A stretch of 11,835 nucleotides of DNA from an uncultured Bacilli bacterium (GTDB lineage: Bacteria > Bacillota_I > Bacilli_A > ML615J-28 > CAG-313): assembly GCA_904502205.1 (NCBI GenBank), contig CAJGDR010000027.1, positions 1 through 11,835 on the forward strand, read 5' to 3'. Position 1 is the stretch's first letter. Each line of letters starts with the position of its first letter. This document shows, one piece after another, positions 1 to 8,181 of the stretch. A program made the translations under genes and the position numbers. Under the pieces are notes generated by a model. That model was given only the letters and a program-made list of their open reading frames with translations. It was not told where the DNA came from and did not search any database.

Positions 1-407
1 ATGAACACGAATACATTGATGGAAATTGTGTTTGTGGTGATATAGATGAGAATTGGGTTCAACCGCATGTTCATGCTTATGGTAACAATGGATATTGTTC
101 ATGTGGTGAATTAGATCCTCTTCATGAACACGAATACATTGATGGAAATTGTGTTTGTGGTGATATAGATGAGAATTGGGTTCCACCGCATGTTCATGCT
201 TATGGTAACAATGGATATTGTTCATGTGGTGAATTAGATCCTCTTCATGAACACGAATATATTGATGGAAATTGTGTTTGTGGTGATATAGATGAGAATT
301 GGGTTCCGCCGCATGTTCATGCTTACGGTAATGATGGATATTGTTCATGTGGAGAATTTGATCCTAATCATGAACATGTGTTTATCGATGGTGTTTGTGG
401 ATGTGGA
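1..407 (+). repeat. Tandem 123-bp coding repeat, three units plus a half unit
   Basis: Three units run 1-122 (first base outside the window), 123-245 and 246-368, followed by a diverged half unit at 369-407. Each encodes 41 residues made of two sub-modules of the form H-x-H-x-Y...G-x-C-x-C-G, so seven modules are visible. Units 1 and 2 differ at one base (CAA versus CCA, Gln to Pro). Unit 3 differs from unit 2 at about nine bases, mostly in its second half, and the last half unit is the most diverged. The array probably extends upstream of the window. Confidence 0.95.
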
Positions 408-2618
408 TATAATGAAACATCAAAAGGTTTATTCAAAATATATTTATATAGTAATAATGGTGAAGAAGTTGTGGAACTTTCAGAATATCATTTATCATCA
501 TTAGTAATTGATTTTATACCAAACAAAGATTATTCTGTTTTCACAGGTTGGTTACTAGAAAATGGTGAACCAATGCCAACAAAAATGCCTGAACATGACA
601 TTTCTTTATATGCCGACTGGTATGATTTAAGAAGTGATTTTGTTTTAATTGGCGATACGGTTTATAAATATGTTGGTAATTCCAACGAAGTAGTAATTCC
701 GGAAGAATATTATCTTAATGGTGAATACCAAAAGATTGAGAAAATAGATCAATACTTTTTCGTTAAATCAAGTGTAATTTCCAGCAATAATGATTATTTA
801 TCAAAAGTAACTAAAATTACAATTTCAAAAAATATTAATGAATTAAATATAGAAATGTTTCATGAAGCTCCAAAGCTTACAGAAATTATAGTTGATTCTG
901 AAAATCCAAATTACACTTCAGTAGATGGCGTATTATATAATAAAAATCAAACAACATTATTATATTATCCATCAAGTAAACAAGATACTAGTTTTACAGT
1001 TCCAGAAACAGTTAGTTTAATAACAGAATTAGCTTTTTTTGAAGTTCAATTATTAGAAGATATCTATCTTACAAATGTTGAAGAACTTGAAGAACAAACA
1101 TTTTGGAGATGTCCAAATTTAGAACATGTTTATCTTTCAGAAAATATTAAAAATATTTCGTATCGATTTGTTGCTTCATGTAGTAATCTTGAATATAATG
1201 AATATGGTAATTGTTCATATTTAGGCAGTGTTGATAATCCATATATTGTACTTATTAAATTGTTAAATTACAATGCTCAAGAGTGTACAATTCATGATAA
1301 TACAAAAATTGTATTAACTGAAGATTTTAAAAACACTAAATCATTAACTAATATTATTACTAGTGATATGTCAAAAAATTTCAAGGCAGTAGATGGTGTG
1401 CTTTACAGTAAAGATTTAAAGACATTAGTACTTTATCCAAGAAGACATACAAGAACTGAATATTCTATTTTAGAAGGAACTGAATATATTGGTTTAGATG
1501 CTTTATATGGATGTAAATTAACTGAGATTAATATTCCAAGCACACTTTCATCAATTGAAGGTACTTCATTTGGTAATAGTGGATATATAATGAATTTTTC
1601 TGTTTCTGAAAATAATCCAGCTTATTCTACTATTGATGGCGTTTTAGTATCAAAGGATAGTAAAAAACTAATCAGATATCCAGTTGGTCGTACATCAACA
1701 GAATATGCTATTCCTGATGGAATAGAAGAGATTTTTGATTATGCTTTTGCTTATGGAAGATACTTAACATCAATCACAATTCCATCAAGTGTTATAAAAA
1801 TAGGAGATAATGCTATTAGTCAGTGTTCAAGTTTAAAAACAATTAATGGAATGGAAAATGTTAAATATGTTGAAGAATATGCATTTTTCAATAATCAAGC
1901 GTTATTAAATATTAATTTATATCCAGGACTTGAAGTAATAGGTGATTATGCATTTGCACAGTGTATTGTACTTAAAACAATTGATTTACCAAATAGTATT
2001 ACATATTTAGGTTCAGGTGCCTTCTATTATTGTTTAGAATTAGAAACTATTACACTACCTGATAATATTACTGTACTAAATGAAGAAATATTTAGATATT
2101 GTTCTAAACTAACAACAGTTAATCTTCCAGCTTCTTTAAAAGAAATTAAAAAAATGGCATTTGGTGATTGTACTAATTTAGAGTCAATTGTACTTCCAGA
2201 TAGTTTAGAGATAATTGGAAATAATGCATTTACTTATTGTAAACAATTATCACAAGTAACATTTGGAAATAATGTTAAATATATAGGTAAAAATGCATTT
2301 AGCACTTGTTCAAATTTAAGTGAAGTTAATCTTCCAGATTCAGTACAAATTATTAGAGAACAGGCTTTCAATTCTTGTATATTACTAACTAGTGTTATTC
2401 TTCCAGAAGATTTAATATACATTGAAAGTAATATATTTAGTAATTGTAACAAGATAGAAAATATATTTATATCTAAAAATGTCATGTATATTACACATAC
2501 AATTGTTCCTTATAAAATGAATGTTACATTTAAATGTGAAGGTTCAGAACCTGGTATTGGTTGGCAAGGTGATTGGGTGGTAACTGGTCAAGCAGTTATT
2601 TGGAATCAAGTTAAATAG
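1..2618 (+). CDS. BspA-like leucine-rich-repeat surface protein with N-terminal HxH/CxCG repeats (5' end outside window)
   Basis: The reading frame is open from the first base (first full codon at 3) to TAG at 2616-2618, giving 871 visible residues; the true start and any signal peptide lie upstream. An ATG at 378 is in frame but internal, because the repeats before it are in the same frame. Order of parts: seven His/Cys modules (residues about 1-135); an InlB-like repeat with FTGW and LYADW signatures (nt about 429-620); then BspA-type LRRs (LRR_5 family, nt about 814-2510) with recurring AF...C..L..I.LP..+..I units. Three longer units carry a DGVL...YP signature near nt 920, 1390 and 1640. 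The tail (about nt 2515-2615) is Trp-rich, with no LPxTG motif or membrane anchor. BspA-type LRR proteins are usually exported and bind host or matrix ligands; adhesion here is inference. The family call is firm, the ligand unknown. Confidence 0.88.
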   Translation, partial: EHEYIDGNCVCGDIDENWVQPHVHAYGNNGYCSCGELDPLHEHEYIDGNCVCGDIDENWVPPHVHAYGNNGYCSCGELDPLHEHEYIDGNCVCGDIDENWVPPHVHAYGNDGYCSCGEFDPNHEHVFIDGVCGCGYNETSKGLFKIYLYSNNGEEVVELSEYHLSSLVIDFIPNKDYSVFTGWLLENGEPMPTKMPEHDISLYADWYDLRSDFVLIGDTVYKYVGNSNEVVIPEEYYLNGEYQKIEKIDQYFFVKSSVISSNNDYLSKVTKITISKNINELNIEMFHEAPKLTEIIVDSENPNYTSVDGVLYNKNQTTLLYYPSSKQDTSFTVPETVSLITELAFFEVQLLEDIYLTNVEELEEQTFWRCPNLEHVYLSENIKNISYRFVASCSNLEYNEYGNCSYLGSVDNPYIVLIKLLNYNAQECTIHDNTKIVLTEDFKNTKSLTNIITSDMSKNFKAVDGVLYSKDLKTLVLYPRRHTRTEYSILEGTEYIGLDALYGCKLTEINIPSTLSSIEGTSFGNSGYIMNFSVSENNPAYSTIDGVLVSKDSKKLIRYPVGRTSTEYAIPDGIEEIFDYAFAYGRYLTSITIPSSVIKIGDNAISQCSSLKTINGMENVKYVEEYAFFNNQALLNINLYPGLEVIGDYAFAQCIVLKTIDLPNSITYLGSGAFYYCLELETITLPDNITVLNEEIFRYCSKLTTVNLPASLKEIKKMAFGDCTNLESIVLPDSLEIIGNNAFTYCKQLSQVTFGNNVKYIGKNAFSTCSNLSEVNLPDSVQIIREQAFNSCILLTSVILPEDLIYIESNIFSNCNKIENIFISKNVMYITHTIVPYKMNVTFKCEGSEPGIGWQGDWVVTGQAVIWNQVK

Positions 2619-2635
2619 CTTTAATTTTATAGATT

Positions 2636-2666
2636 AAAACACTATGCTTTTTGCATAGTGTTTTTT
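2636..2666 (+). terminator. Intrinsic terminator of the BspA-like gene
   Basis: A perfect 12-bp stem (arms 2636-2647 and 2653-2664) with a 5-nt T loop runs into six consecutive T's (2661-2666), 18 nt after the stop codon. It should separate this gene from secA. Confidence 0.9.
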
Positions 2667-2716
2667 AGTTGTTAGAAGTAAAAAATAAGTAAATTTTATC
2701 AAATAATTAATAATAA

Positions 2717-2732
2717 TTTTTTTCGAAAAAAA
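2717..2732. other. Perfect 16-bp A/T-tract palindrome upstream of the secA promoter
   Basis: Seven T's, CG, then seven A's form an uninterrupted palindrome. It ends 16 nt before the predicted -35 box of secA, within or just beyond the usual range for UP elements or upstream activator sites. It could act as a bent A-tract, a protein site, or nothing; the sequence alone does not say. The rest of the 2667-2748 spacer is plain AT-rich DNA in which I see no gene. Confidence 0.4.
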
Positions 2733-2748
2733 GAATGACATTAATTAC

Positions 2749-2777
2749 TTGATAATTTTGGTGATTTGTGGTATCAT
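2749..2777 (+). promoter_or_regulatory. Predicted sigma-A-type promoter of secA
   Basis: A -35 box TTGATA (2749-2754), 17-nt spacer and -10 box TATCAT (2772-2777), the latter preceded by TG plus one base (2769-2771), form an extended -10 promoter with one mismatch per hexamer. It starts where a TTG-initiated extension of the secA frame would begin, which argues that the extension is promoter rather than coding sequence. Predicted transcription start is near 2784, so the leader is only about 16 nt. Confidence 0.65.
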
Positions 2778-2799
2778 AAGTAAGAAAGAGGTATACACA

Positions 2800-5310
2800 A
2801 TGTTTAAAAAATTATTTGATGCCGGATATAAAGAATTAAAAAAATGTGAAAAGATTGCTGATAAAGTAATGGCTTTAGAAAGCGAATATCATGCTTTATC
2901 AGATGAAGAATTACAAAACAAAACGGTTTTATTTAAAGAAAGACTTGCTAATGGTGAAACATTAGATGATATTTTAGTTGAAGCATACGCAACAGCTAGA
3001 GAAGCAGCATACCGTGTTCTTGGACTTCTTGCTTATAAAGTTCAAATAATTGGTGCTATTACAATGCATTATGGTAATATTGCGGAAATGAAAACAGGTG
3101 AAGGTAAAACATTAACATCTGTTTTAGTTGCTTATCTTAATGCACTTGCTGGTAAAGGTGTTCATATTGTTACAGTTAACGAATATCTTGCTAATCGTGA
3201 CGCAACTGAAATGGGAGCTGTTCACCGATTCTTAGGTTTAACAGTAGGTCTAAACTTACGTGAACTTACAAAAGATGAAAAACGTGCTGCATATCGTTGT
3301 GATATTACATATTCTACAAACAACGAACTTGGTTTTGACTACTTAAGAGATCATATGGTAGTTCACTTAGAAGATATGGTTCAAAGAGAACTTAATTTTG
3401 CTATTGTCGATGAAGTTGACTCAATTTTAATCGATGAAGCTAGAACACCACTTATTATTTCTGGTGGAGAAAAGAAAGGTGCTAACCTTTATGTTCAAGC
3501 TAATACTTTTGTTAGAAGTTTAAGAGAAGATGAATACGAATACGATATTAAATCTAAACATGTATCTTTAACTGAAAAAGGTATGACTAGAGCTGAAAAC
3601 TTCTTTAGAGTTGAGAACTTATATGATGTTCGTTATGTATCATTAGTTCACCATATTAATAATGCGTTAAAAGCTAATTACGCAATGGAAAAAGATGTTG
3701 ACTATGTAGTACAAGATAATACTGTTATTATCGTAGACCAATTTACTGGTCGTTTAATGCATGGAAGACAATTTAGTGAAGGCCTACACCAAGCCTTAGA
3801 AGCTAAAGAAAGAGTTGAAATTAAAAAAGAAACAAGAACTTTAGCAACAATTACTTTCCAAAATTATTTCCGTTTATATGAAAAACTTGCTGGTATGACA
3901 GGTACAGCAAAAACTGAAGAAGAAGAATTTAGAAATATTTATAATATGTTTGTTGTTGAAATTCCAACAAACGTACCAGTTATTAGAAATGATGAAAACG
4001 ACTTAATTTTCCAAACAATGAAAGGGAAATTTAATGCAATCGCTAAAGACATTGCTGAACGTCATAAAAAAGGTCAACCAGTCTTAGTTGGTACAATCTC
4101 AATTGAAACAAGTGAATTACTTTCTGACTTACTTAAAAAACGTGGAATCCCACATAATGTCTTAAACGCTAAACAACATGAAAGAGAAGCAGAAATTGTT
4201 GCTAGTGCTGGACAAGTTGGTGCAGTAACAATTGCAACTAACATGGCTGGTCGTGGTACGGACATTAAACTTGGTGAAGGGGTTAAAGAACTTGGAGGAC
4301 TTGCTGTAATTGGTACTGAACGTCACGAATCTCGTCGTATTGATAATCAGTTAAGAGGACGAAGCGGACGTCAAGGGGACCCAGGATATAGTTGTTTCTA
4401 CCTATCTTGTGAAGATGATTTATTAAGAAGATTTGGAAGCGATAGATTTAAAATGATTGTACGTATGGGTACAGCAAATGAAGTTGACGAAGAAGGTAAT
4501 GAATTACCACTTTCAATGAAAATGATGAGTAACTTTATTGAAAGTGCTCAACGCCGAGTTGAAGGTATGAACTATGATAGTCGTAAACATGTCGTTGAAT
4601 ATGATGAAGTATTAAGACGTCAAAGAGAAGTTATTTATAAACAACGTAATGATATTTTAGTACTTGATGATATGGAACCAGTTGTTAAAAAGATGATGGC
4701 ATCAGTTACTGATCGTCATGTTTCTAAATATGCTCAATATGACAAGAAAAATCCAACAGTTGATGCAGAACAATTACAAAAGAACTTCTTACAATTATTC
4801 TTTAATTTACAAGAATTTGAAGAAGATGAATTTGCTCAATTAGATTTAGAAGCTGCTAAAACTAAAGTTTTAGATCGTTTCTATCAAAACTTAGAAGATA
4901 AGAAAAATATGATTCCACATGAAATGTATGTTGAATTTATGAAAGTAATTTTACTTCGTATTGTAGATAAATTCTGGATGGATCATATTGACCAAATGAG
5001 TAGTTTACGTCAAAGTATTGGACTTAAATCTTATGCTCAACTTAACCCACTTCGCGAATATCGTGAAATTGGTTTCCAAATGTTTGATGAAATGATTTGT
5101 AACATTGAAGATAATGTAACTGTTAATATTAACCGTGCACAAATTCGCGATAACTTAGAACGTGAACAAGTAGCAAAACCTACTGGAACAAGTGGTGGAA
5201 GCGATGAGCCAGTTAAGAAAAAACCAGTTACTGTAGGACAAAAAGTTGGACGTAATGATCCATGCCCATGTGGATCTGGTAAAAAATACAAACAATGTTG
5301 TGGTAAATAA
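2800..5310 (+). CDS. secA: Preprotein translocase ATPase SecA
   Basis: SecA is the cytoplasmic ATPase motor that drives unfolded preproteins through the SecYEG channel. The 836-residue product is close to the usual Gram-positive length (about 840). Visible motifs: Walker A MKTGEGKT (97-104), Walker B DEVD (204-207), the [15 protein letters not shown] block, [10 protein letters not shown], and the helicase-type arginine-finger block [11 protein letters not shown]. The C-terminal SEC-C zinc motif has C822, C824, C833 and C834. The ATG at 2800 was chosen over an in-frame TTG at 2749 because it follows AAAGAGG (2785-2791) at good spacing, gives the standard MFKKLFD-type N-terminus, and leaves the promoter outside the gene. 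It has its own promoter and a weak terminator directly after the stop. It would export the lipoproteins and LRR protein encoded nearby, along with the rest of the secretome. Confidence 0.98.
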   Translation: MFKKLFDAGYKELKKCEKIADKVMALESEYHALSDEELQNKTVLFKERLANGETLDDILVEAYATAREAAYRVLGLLAYKVQIIGAITMHYGNIAEMKTGEGKTLTSVLVAYLNALAGKGVHIVTVNEYLANRDATEMGAVHRFLGLTVGLNLRELTKDEKRAAYRCDITYSTNNELGFDYLRDHMVVHLEDMVQRELNFAIVDEVDSILIDEARTPLIISGGEKKGANLYVQANTFVRSLREDEYEYDIKSKHVSLTEKGMTRAENFFRVENLYDVRYVSLVHHINNALKANYAMEKDVDYVVQDNTVIIVDQFTGRLMHGRQFSEGLHQALEAKERVEIKKETRTLATITFQNYFRLYEKLAGMTGTAKTEEEEFRNIYNMFVVEIPTNVPVIRNDENDLIFQTMKGKFNAIAKDIAERHKKGQPVLVGTISIETSELLSDLLKKRGIPHNVLNAKQHEREAEIVASAGQVGAVTIATNMAGRGTDIKLGEGVKELGGLAVIGTERHESRRIDNQLRGRSGRQGDPGYSCFYLSCEDDLLRRFGSDRFKMIVRMGTANEVDEEGNELPLSMKMMSNFIESAQRRVEGMNYDSRKHVVEYDEVLRRQREVIYKQRNDILVLDDMEPVVKKMMASVTDRHVSKYAQYDKKNPTVDAEQLQKNFLQLFFNLQEFEEDEFAQLDLEAAKTKVLDRFYQNLEDKKNMIPHEMYVEFMKVILLRIVDKFWMDHIDQMSSLRQSIGLKSYAQLNPLREYREIGFQMFDEMICNIEDNVTVNINRAQIRDNLEREQVAKPTGTSGGSDEPVKKKPVTVGQKVGRNDPCPCGSGKKYKQCCGK

Positions 5311-5334
5311 AAGACAGCCTGATGGTTGTCTTTT
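5311..5334 (+). terminator. Weak hairpin between secA and prfB
   Basis: A 9-bp stem with one G-T pair (arms 5311-5319 and 5324-5332), TGAT loop, starts at the base after the secA stop. The T-run is only four long (5331-5334), and its last two T's can pair with A's before the stem. That suggests a leaky terminator or a 3' stability hairpin. Since I find no convincing promoter before prfB, read-through from secA probably supplies its mRNA. Confidence 0.65.
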
Positions 5335-5352
5335 GACACTCATGGAGGTATT

Positions 5353-6447
5353 ATGGAAAAATATGAAATTGTTAAATATAACAATGATTTTACAAATAGA
5401 ATTAGTGAACTAGAAATTGTTATAAAACCAGTTGAATTAGAAAATTTGATCAATGATTTAGAAAATCAAATGAGTAGTGATAACTTCTGGAATGATTCAA
5501 ATACAGCAACTAAAATCATTAATGAAAGCAATAACTATAAAAATAAACTTGCAAGCTTTTTAGAACTTAAAAAATTAGTTGAAGAACTAGATACAATTGT
5601 TTTATTAGATGATGAAAGTTTATATTTAGAAGCCGAAGAATTAATCAAAACAATTAGTGAAAAAATGAATAGTTTTGAAACAATCATTTTACTAAATGGT
5701 GAGTGTGATCACTTACCTTGTATTTTGGAAATTCATCCTGGTGCAGGTGGTACAGAATCTCAAGATTGGGCTTTAATGTTATTTAGAATGTATAAAAGAT
5801 TTGCTGAAGTCAAAGGTTTTAAATTTAGTGTTTTAGACTATTTAGAAGCAAGTGATGCTGGTATTAAAAGTGTTACATGTTTAGTTGAAGGACTAAATGC
5901 CTACGGATTATTACAATCAGAACGTGGCGTTCATAGGTTAGTAAGAATATCACCATTTGATTCAAATGCAAGACGTCACACAAGTTTTGCTGCTGTTGGT
6001 ATTACTCCACAAATTGATGATCAAGTGGAAGTTGTTATTAATCCAGAAGATATTAGAATCGATACATATCGTTCTAGTGGTGCTGGTGGTCAACATGTAA
6101 ATACAACTGATTCTGCGGTACGTATTACCCATCTTCCTACAAATATTGTTGTTTCTTGTCAAAATGAACGTAGTCAAATTCAAAACAAAGAACAAGCAAT
6201 GAAAGTGTTAAAAGCCAAACTTTATCAACTTAAAATAGATGAAAAAAATGAAATGATCAAAGAAACTGTTGGTGGAACAATGGACAATGCTTTTGGTAGC
6301 CAAATTAGAAGTTATGTCTTACATCCATATTCAATGGTTAAAGATCATCGTACAAGTATTGAAAGTTCTAATCCAATTAAAGTATTAGATGGAGAATTAG
6401 ATATATTCATTAATGCATTTTTAAAATATAAAGCAGGAGGGAAATAA
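5353..6447 (+). CDS. prfB: Peptide chain release factor 2 (RF2)
   Basis: RF2 recognises UAA and UGA in the ribosomal A site and triggers release of the finished peptide. The 364-residue product has the SPF tripeptide anticodon (200-202, within RISPFDSNARRHTS), the catalytic GGQ (245-247), the HPGAGGTESQDWA block (128-140) and a RF2-type coiled N-terminal domain. The ATG at 5353 follows GGAGG (5344-5348). An in-frame TTG at 5326 is rejected because it lies in the hairpin and adds residues unlike RF2. The programmed +1 frameshift found in many prfB genes is absent: the frame is continuous through the region where it normally sits (about residues 24-27). The secA-prfB order matches Bacillus. The stop overlaps the next start (TAATG), and GGAGG before the stop serves yitT. 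Confidence 0.97.
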   Translation: MEKYEIVKYNNDFTNRISELEIVIKPVELENLINDLENQMSSDNFWNDSNTATKIINESNNYKNKLASFLELKKLVEELDTIVLLDDESLYLEAEELIKTISEKMNSFETIILLNGECDHLPCILEIHPGAGGTESQDWALMLFRMYKRFAEVKGFKFSVLDYLEASDAGIKSVTCLVEGLNAYGLLQSERGVHRLVRISPFDSNARRHTSFAAVGITPQIDDQVEVVINPEDIRIDTYRSSGAGGQHVNTTDSAVRITHLPTNIVVSCQNERSQIQNKEQAMKVLKAKLYQLKIDEKNEMIKETVGGTMDNAFGSQIRSYVLHPYSMVKDHRTSIESSNPIKVLDGELDIFINAFLKYKAGGK

Positions 6448-7352
6448 TGAAATCATTTTTCACTAAACGTAAAATTAAAGACTTTATAATGTTAAACGTA
6501 GGTATAATAATGACTGCTTTTTGTTTGGTTTTAATTTTCGAACCAAATGGTGCAGTATTTGGTGGTGTTGCTGGGCTTGGTATTATTTTACATCAACAAA
6601 TTAATATTCCAGTATCAACAATAATTTTAGTAATTAATATTTTGTTATTAATTGTTGCTTGGATTTTTATAAGTAAAGAGTTTTGTATGAAAACTCTATA
6701 TGGTTCACTTGCATATCCTATTTATGCATTTATATTTGAACTTGTATTTAAACTAATTGATCAAGAAATCTTTATTGAATTATATTCGACAAATGGACTA
6801 CTTTTAGTATTCTTCTCTGCAATCATCATGGGGATAGGTCTTGGTCTTGCGATTAAGGCAGGTGCATCAACTGGTGGTGTAGATATTATTCAAGCTTTAC
6901 TTTATAAATACTTAAATATTCCATATTCTAAAAGTTTATTTATTGTTGAAACACCAATTATCATTTTAGGAAGTATTGTTAATTTTACAGGTTCAGCTGC
7001 GATCTTAAATGCTTTATATGCAATAGCATTTATATTCTTATCAGGATATATCATGGATTCCATTATCTTTAGTGGATTCAATGTTCGAGCTACTTATATT
7101 ATTACAAATAAACCAGATGAAATTAAAGGTGAAATCTTTGAAAAATTAGACCGTGGAGTTACTGAAATATATACAAAAGGTGGTTACACTGGAGTTGACA
7201 GAAAAATGTTACTTTGTGTATTATCAAGTAGAGAGTTCTTTATCTTAAAAGATATTATTGAGTCAATCGATCCACTAGCATTTATTTATGCTGTTCGTGC
7301 ATCAGAAGTACATGGTGAGGGGTTTAGTTATGATCCCGAATCAAGAAAATAA
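6447..7352 (+). CDS. YitT family membrane protein (DUF161 + DUF2179)
   Basis: This is a 301-residue integral membrane protein with about six hydrophobic segments (roughly 13-33, 55-76, 85-103, 115-136, 164-183 and 185-206). A soluble C-terminal DUF2179 domain follows (about 211-293, including TYIITNKPDEI, GVTEIYTKGGYTG and a terminal VRASEVHGEGF). The GASTGGVDII motif (139-148) is typical of the YitT/YqfU/YebE-like family. Family members are common and often duplicated in Firmicutes; their transport substrate or role is not established, so none is assigned. The ATG shares its A with the prfB stop, and the ribosome site AGGAGGG lies inside the end of prfB, so translation is likely coupled. The 3' end overlaps recX by 23 nt. 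Confidence 0.92.
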   Translation: MKSFFTKRKIKDFIMLNVGIIMTAFCLVLIFEPNGAVFGGVAGLGIILHQQINIPVSTIILVINILLLIVAWIFISKEFCMKTLYGSLAYPIYAFIFELVFKLIDQEIFIELYSTNGLLLVFFSAIIMGIGLGLAIKAGASTGGVDIIQALLYKYLNIPYSKSLFIVETPIIILGSIVNFTGSAAILNALYAIAFIFLSGYIMDSIIFSGFNVRATYIITNKPDEIKGEIFEKLDRGVTEIYTKGGYTGVDRKMLLCVLSSREFFILKDIIESIDPLAFIYAVRASEVHGEGFSYDPESRK

Positions 7353-8118
7353 AAAACCTGCATCTTTTGTTAAGTCAATAAAAAAAGTTCAAAATAACTA
7401 TGTTGTTGTATTTTGTGATGATAATAATTTAGAAGAAGTTTATAAATTTACAGAAGATCAAATGGTAGAATATCGTATTACTTTAAATAAATGGTTTACG
7501 AAAAGTGATTTAGAATCAGTCATTAAATCAACTAATTTATCTATTTGGTATAGTAAAGCTTTAAAATATATTTTTATTAAACCTAGAACCGAAAAAGAAA
7601 TAAGGTCATATCTTGATAAAAGTAATTTAGATTTAGATAGTATTCAAACAATTATTAATAAGTTATTAGAATACAAATATTTAGATGATGAACGTTATCT
7701 TTTAAATTTTTTAGAACAATCATTTGAGAAATATTTAGGTAAAACCTATGTAATTTATCAACTAGAAAAACTTGGAATTAGTAGTGAATTAATTAATTTA
7801 CATATTGATAACTATAATGAAGAAGAAATGATAGAACAATTAATTCCAAAATATCAAAAGATTCAATATACACTTACTAATTTACCAATTGTTAAACAAA
7901 AGCTTAAATTAACGCAAAAAATGGCTTTAAAAGGCCTTTCAACAACAACAATTCATGAAATACTAAAAAACTTAGAATATGATGAAGATATTGATGATGC
8001 TTTTGAAAAAGACTTAAATAAGATAAAAACTAAAACAAATAATGAAAATAAAATCATCCATAAATTATTAATGTTAGGTTATACATACGATTACATTAAA
8101 AGACACATTGATGTATAA
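7330..8118 (+). CDS. recX: Regulatory protein RecX
   Basis: RecX binds RecA and RecA-DNA filaments and usually restrains recombinase activity. The 262-residue product carries the family hallmark KPRTEKEIRSYL (84-95, the usual RPR-S/T-E-x-E-L-x-x-Y-L) followed by LLEYKYLDDERY (112-123). Further three-helix RecX repeats continue to the C-terminus, and an extra N-terminal stretch of about 75 residues is typical of the longer Bacillus-type RecX. The ATG at 7330 is preferred over one at 7288 because GGTGAGGGG (7314-7322) precedes it; the earlier start would lie deep in yitT. The 23-nt overlap with yitT and a strong terminator 18 nt after the stop make recX the last gene of the prfB-yitT-recX unit. 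recA is not in this window. Confidence 0.9.
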   Translation: MIPNQENKKPASFVKSIKKVQNNYVVVFCDDNNLEEVYKFTEDQMVEYRITLNKWFTKSDLESVIKSTNLSIWYSKALKYIFIKPRTEKEIRSYLDKSNLDLDSIQTIINKLLEYKYLDDERYLLNFLEQSFEKYLGKTYVIYQLEKLGISSELINLHIDNYNEEEMIEQLIPKYQKIQYTLTNLPIVKQKLKLTQKMALKGLSTTTIHEILKNLEYDEDIDDAFEKDLNKIKTKTNNENKIIHKLLMLGYTYDYIKRHIDV

Positions 8119-8129
8119 AACTAACAAAT

Positions 8130-8159
8130 TTGACATAAACTTTTACAAAGACTTGTAAA
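8130..8159 (+). promoter_or_regulatory. Possible promoter for the 47-codon ORF, overlapping the recX terminator
   Basis: A perfect -35 TTGACA (8130-8135) is followed after 18 nt by TGTAAA (8154-8159), a four-of-six match to -10. Predicted start near 8166 would give a leader of about 16 nt, matching other promoters here. The weak -10 box lies inside the right arm of the terminator stem, so it may be incidental. Confidence 0.3.
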
Positions 8160-8169
8160 AGTTTTTTTT
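8137..8169 (+). terminator. Intrinsic terminator after recX
   Basis: A perfect 12-bp stem (8137-8148 and 8153-8164) with AGAC loop is followed by T's through 8169. It ends the prfB-yitT-recX transcript just before the ribosome site of the next small ORF. Confidence 0.9.
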
Positions 8170-8181
8170 ATTGGAGGTTTT

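Noticed and set aside
1..407. CRISPR array or intergenic satellite
   Set aside because: The units are contiguous 123-bp in-frame repeats without unique spacers, and they encode conserved His/Cys modules.
292..504. A 70-codon + strand frame overlapping the start of the LRR gene
   Set aside because: It is a shadow in another frame of the tandem repeat. The repeat frame continues without break into the LRR protein and has clear protein-level conservation.
2234..2485. An 83-codon minus-strand frame inside the LRR array
   Set aside because: No ribosome site or recognisable product; it is explained by the repetitive composition of the sense LRR gene.
2749..2799. N-terminal extension of SecA from a TTG start
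   Set aside because: The stretch contains the secA promoter, lacks a ribosome site and is not part of normal SecA N-termini.
5037..5343. Two minus-strand frames over the 3' end of secA
   Set aside because: They lie opposite the conserved SecA C-terminal region and zinc motif, and neither encodes a recognisable protein.
5326..5352. TTG start for prfB upstream of the ATG at 5353
   Set aside because: It falls in the hairpin after secA, while GGAGG is correctly spaced only for the ATG at 5353.
5333..5361. Promoter for prfB based on the perfect TTGACA at 5333-5338
   Set aside because: The position 17 nt downstream reads GAAAAA and lies inside the coding sequence; no acceptable -10 exists at usual spacing before the start codon.
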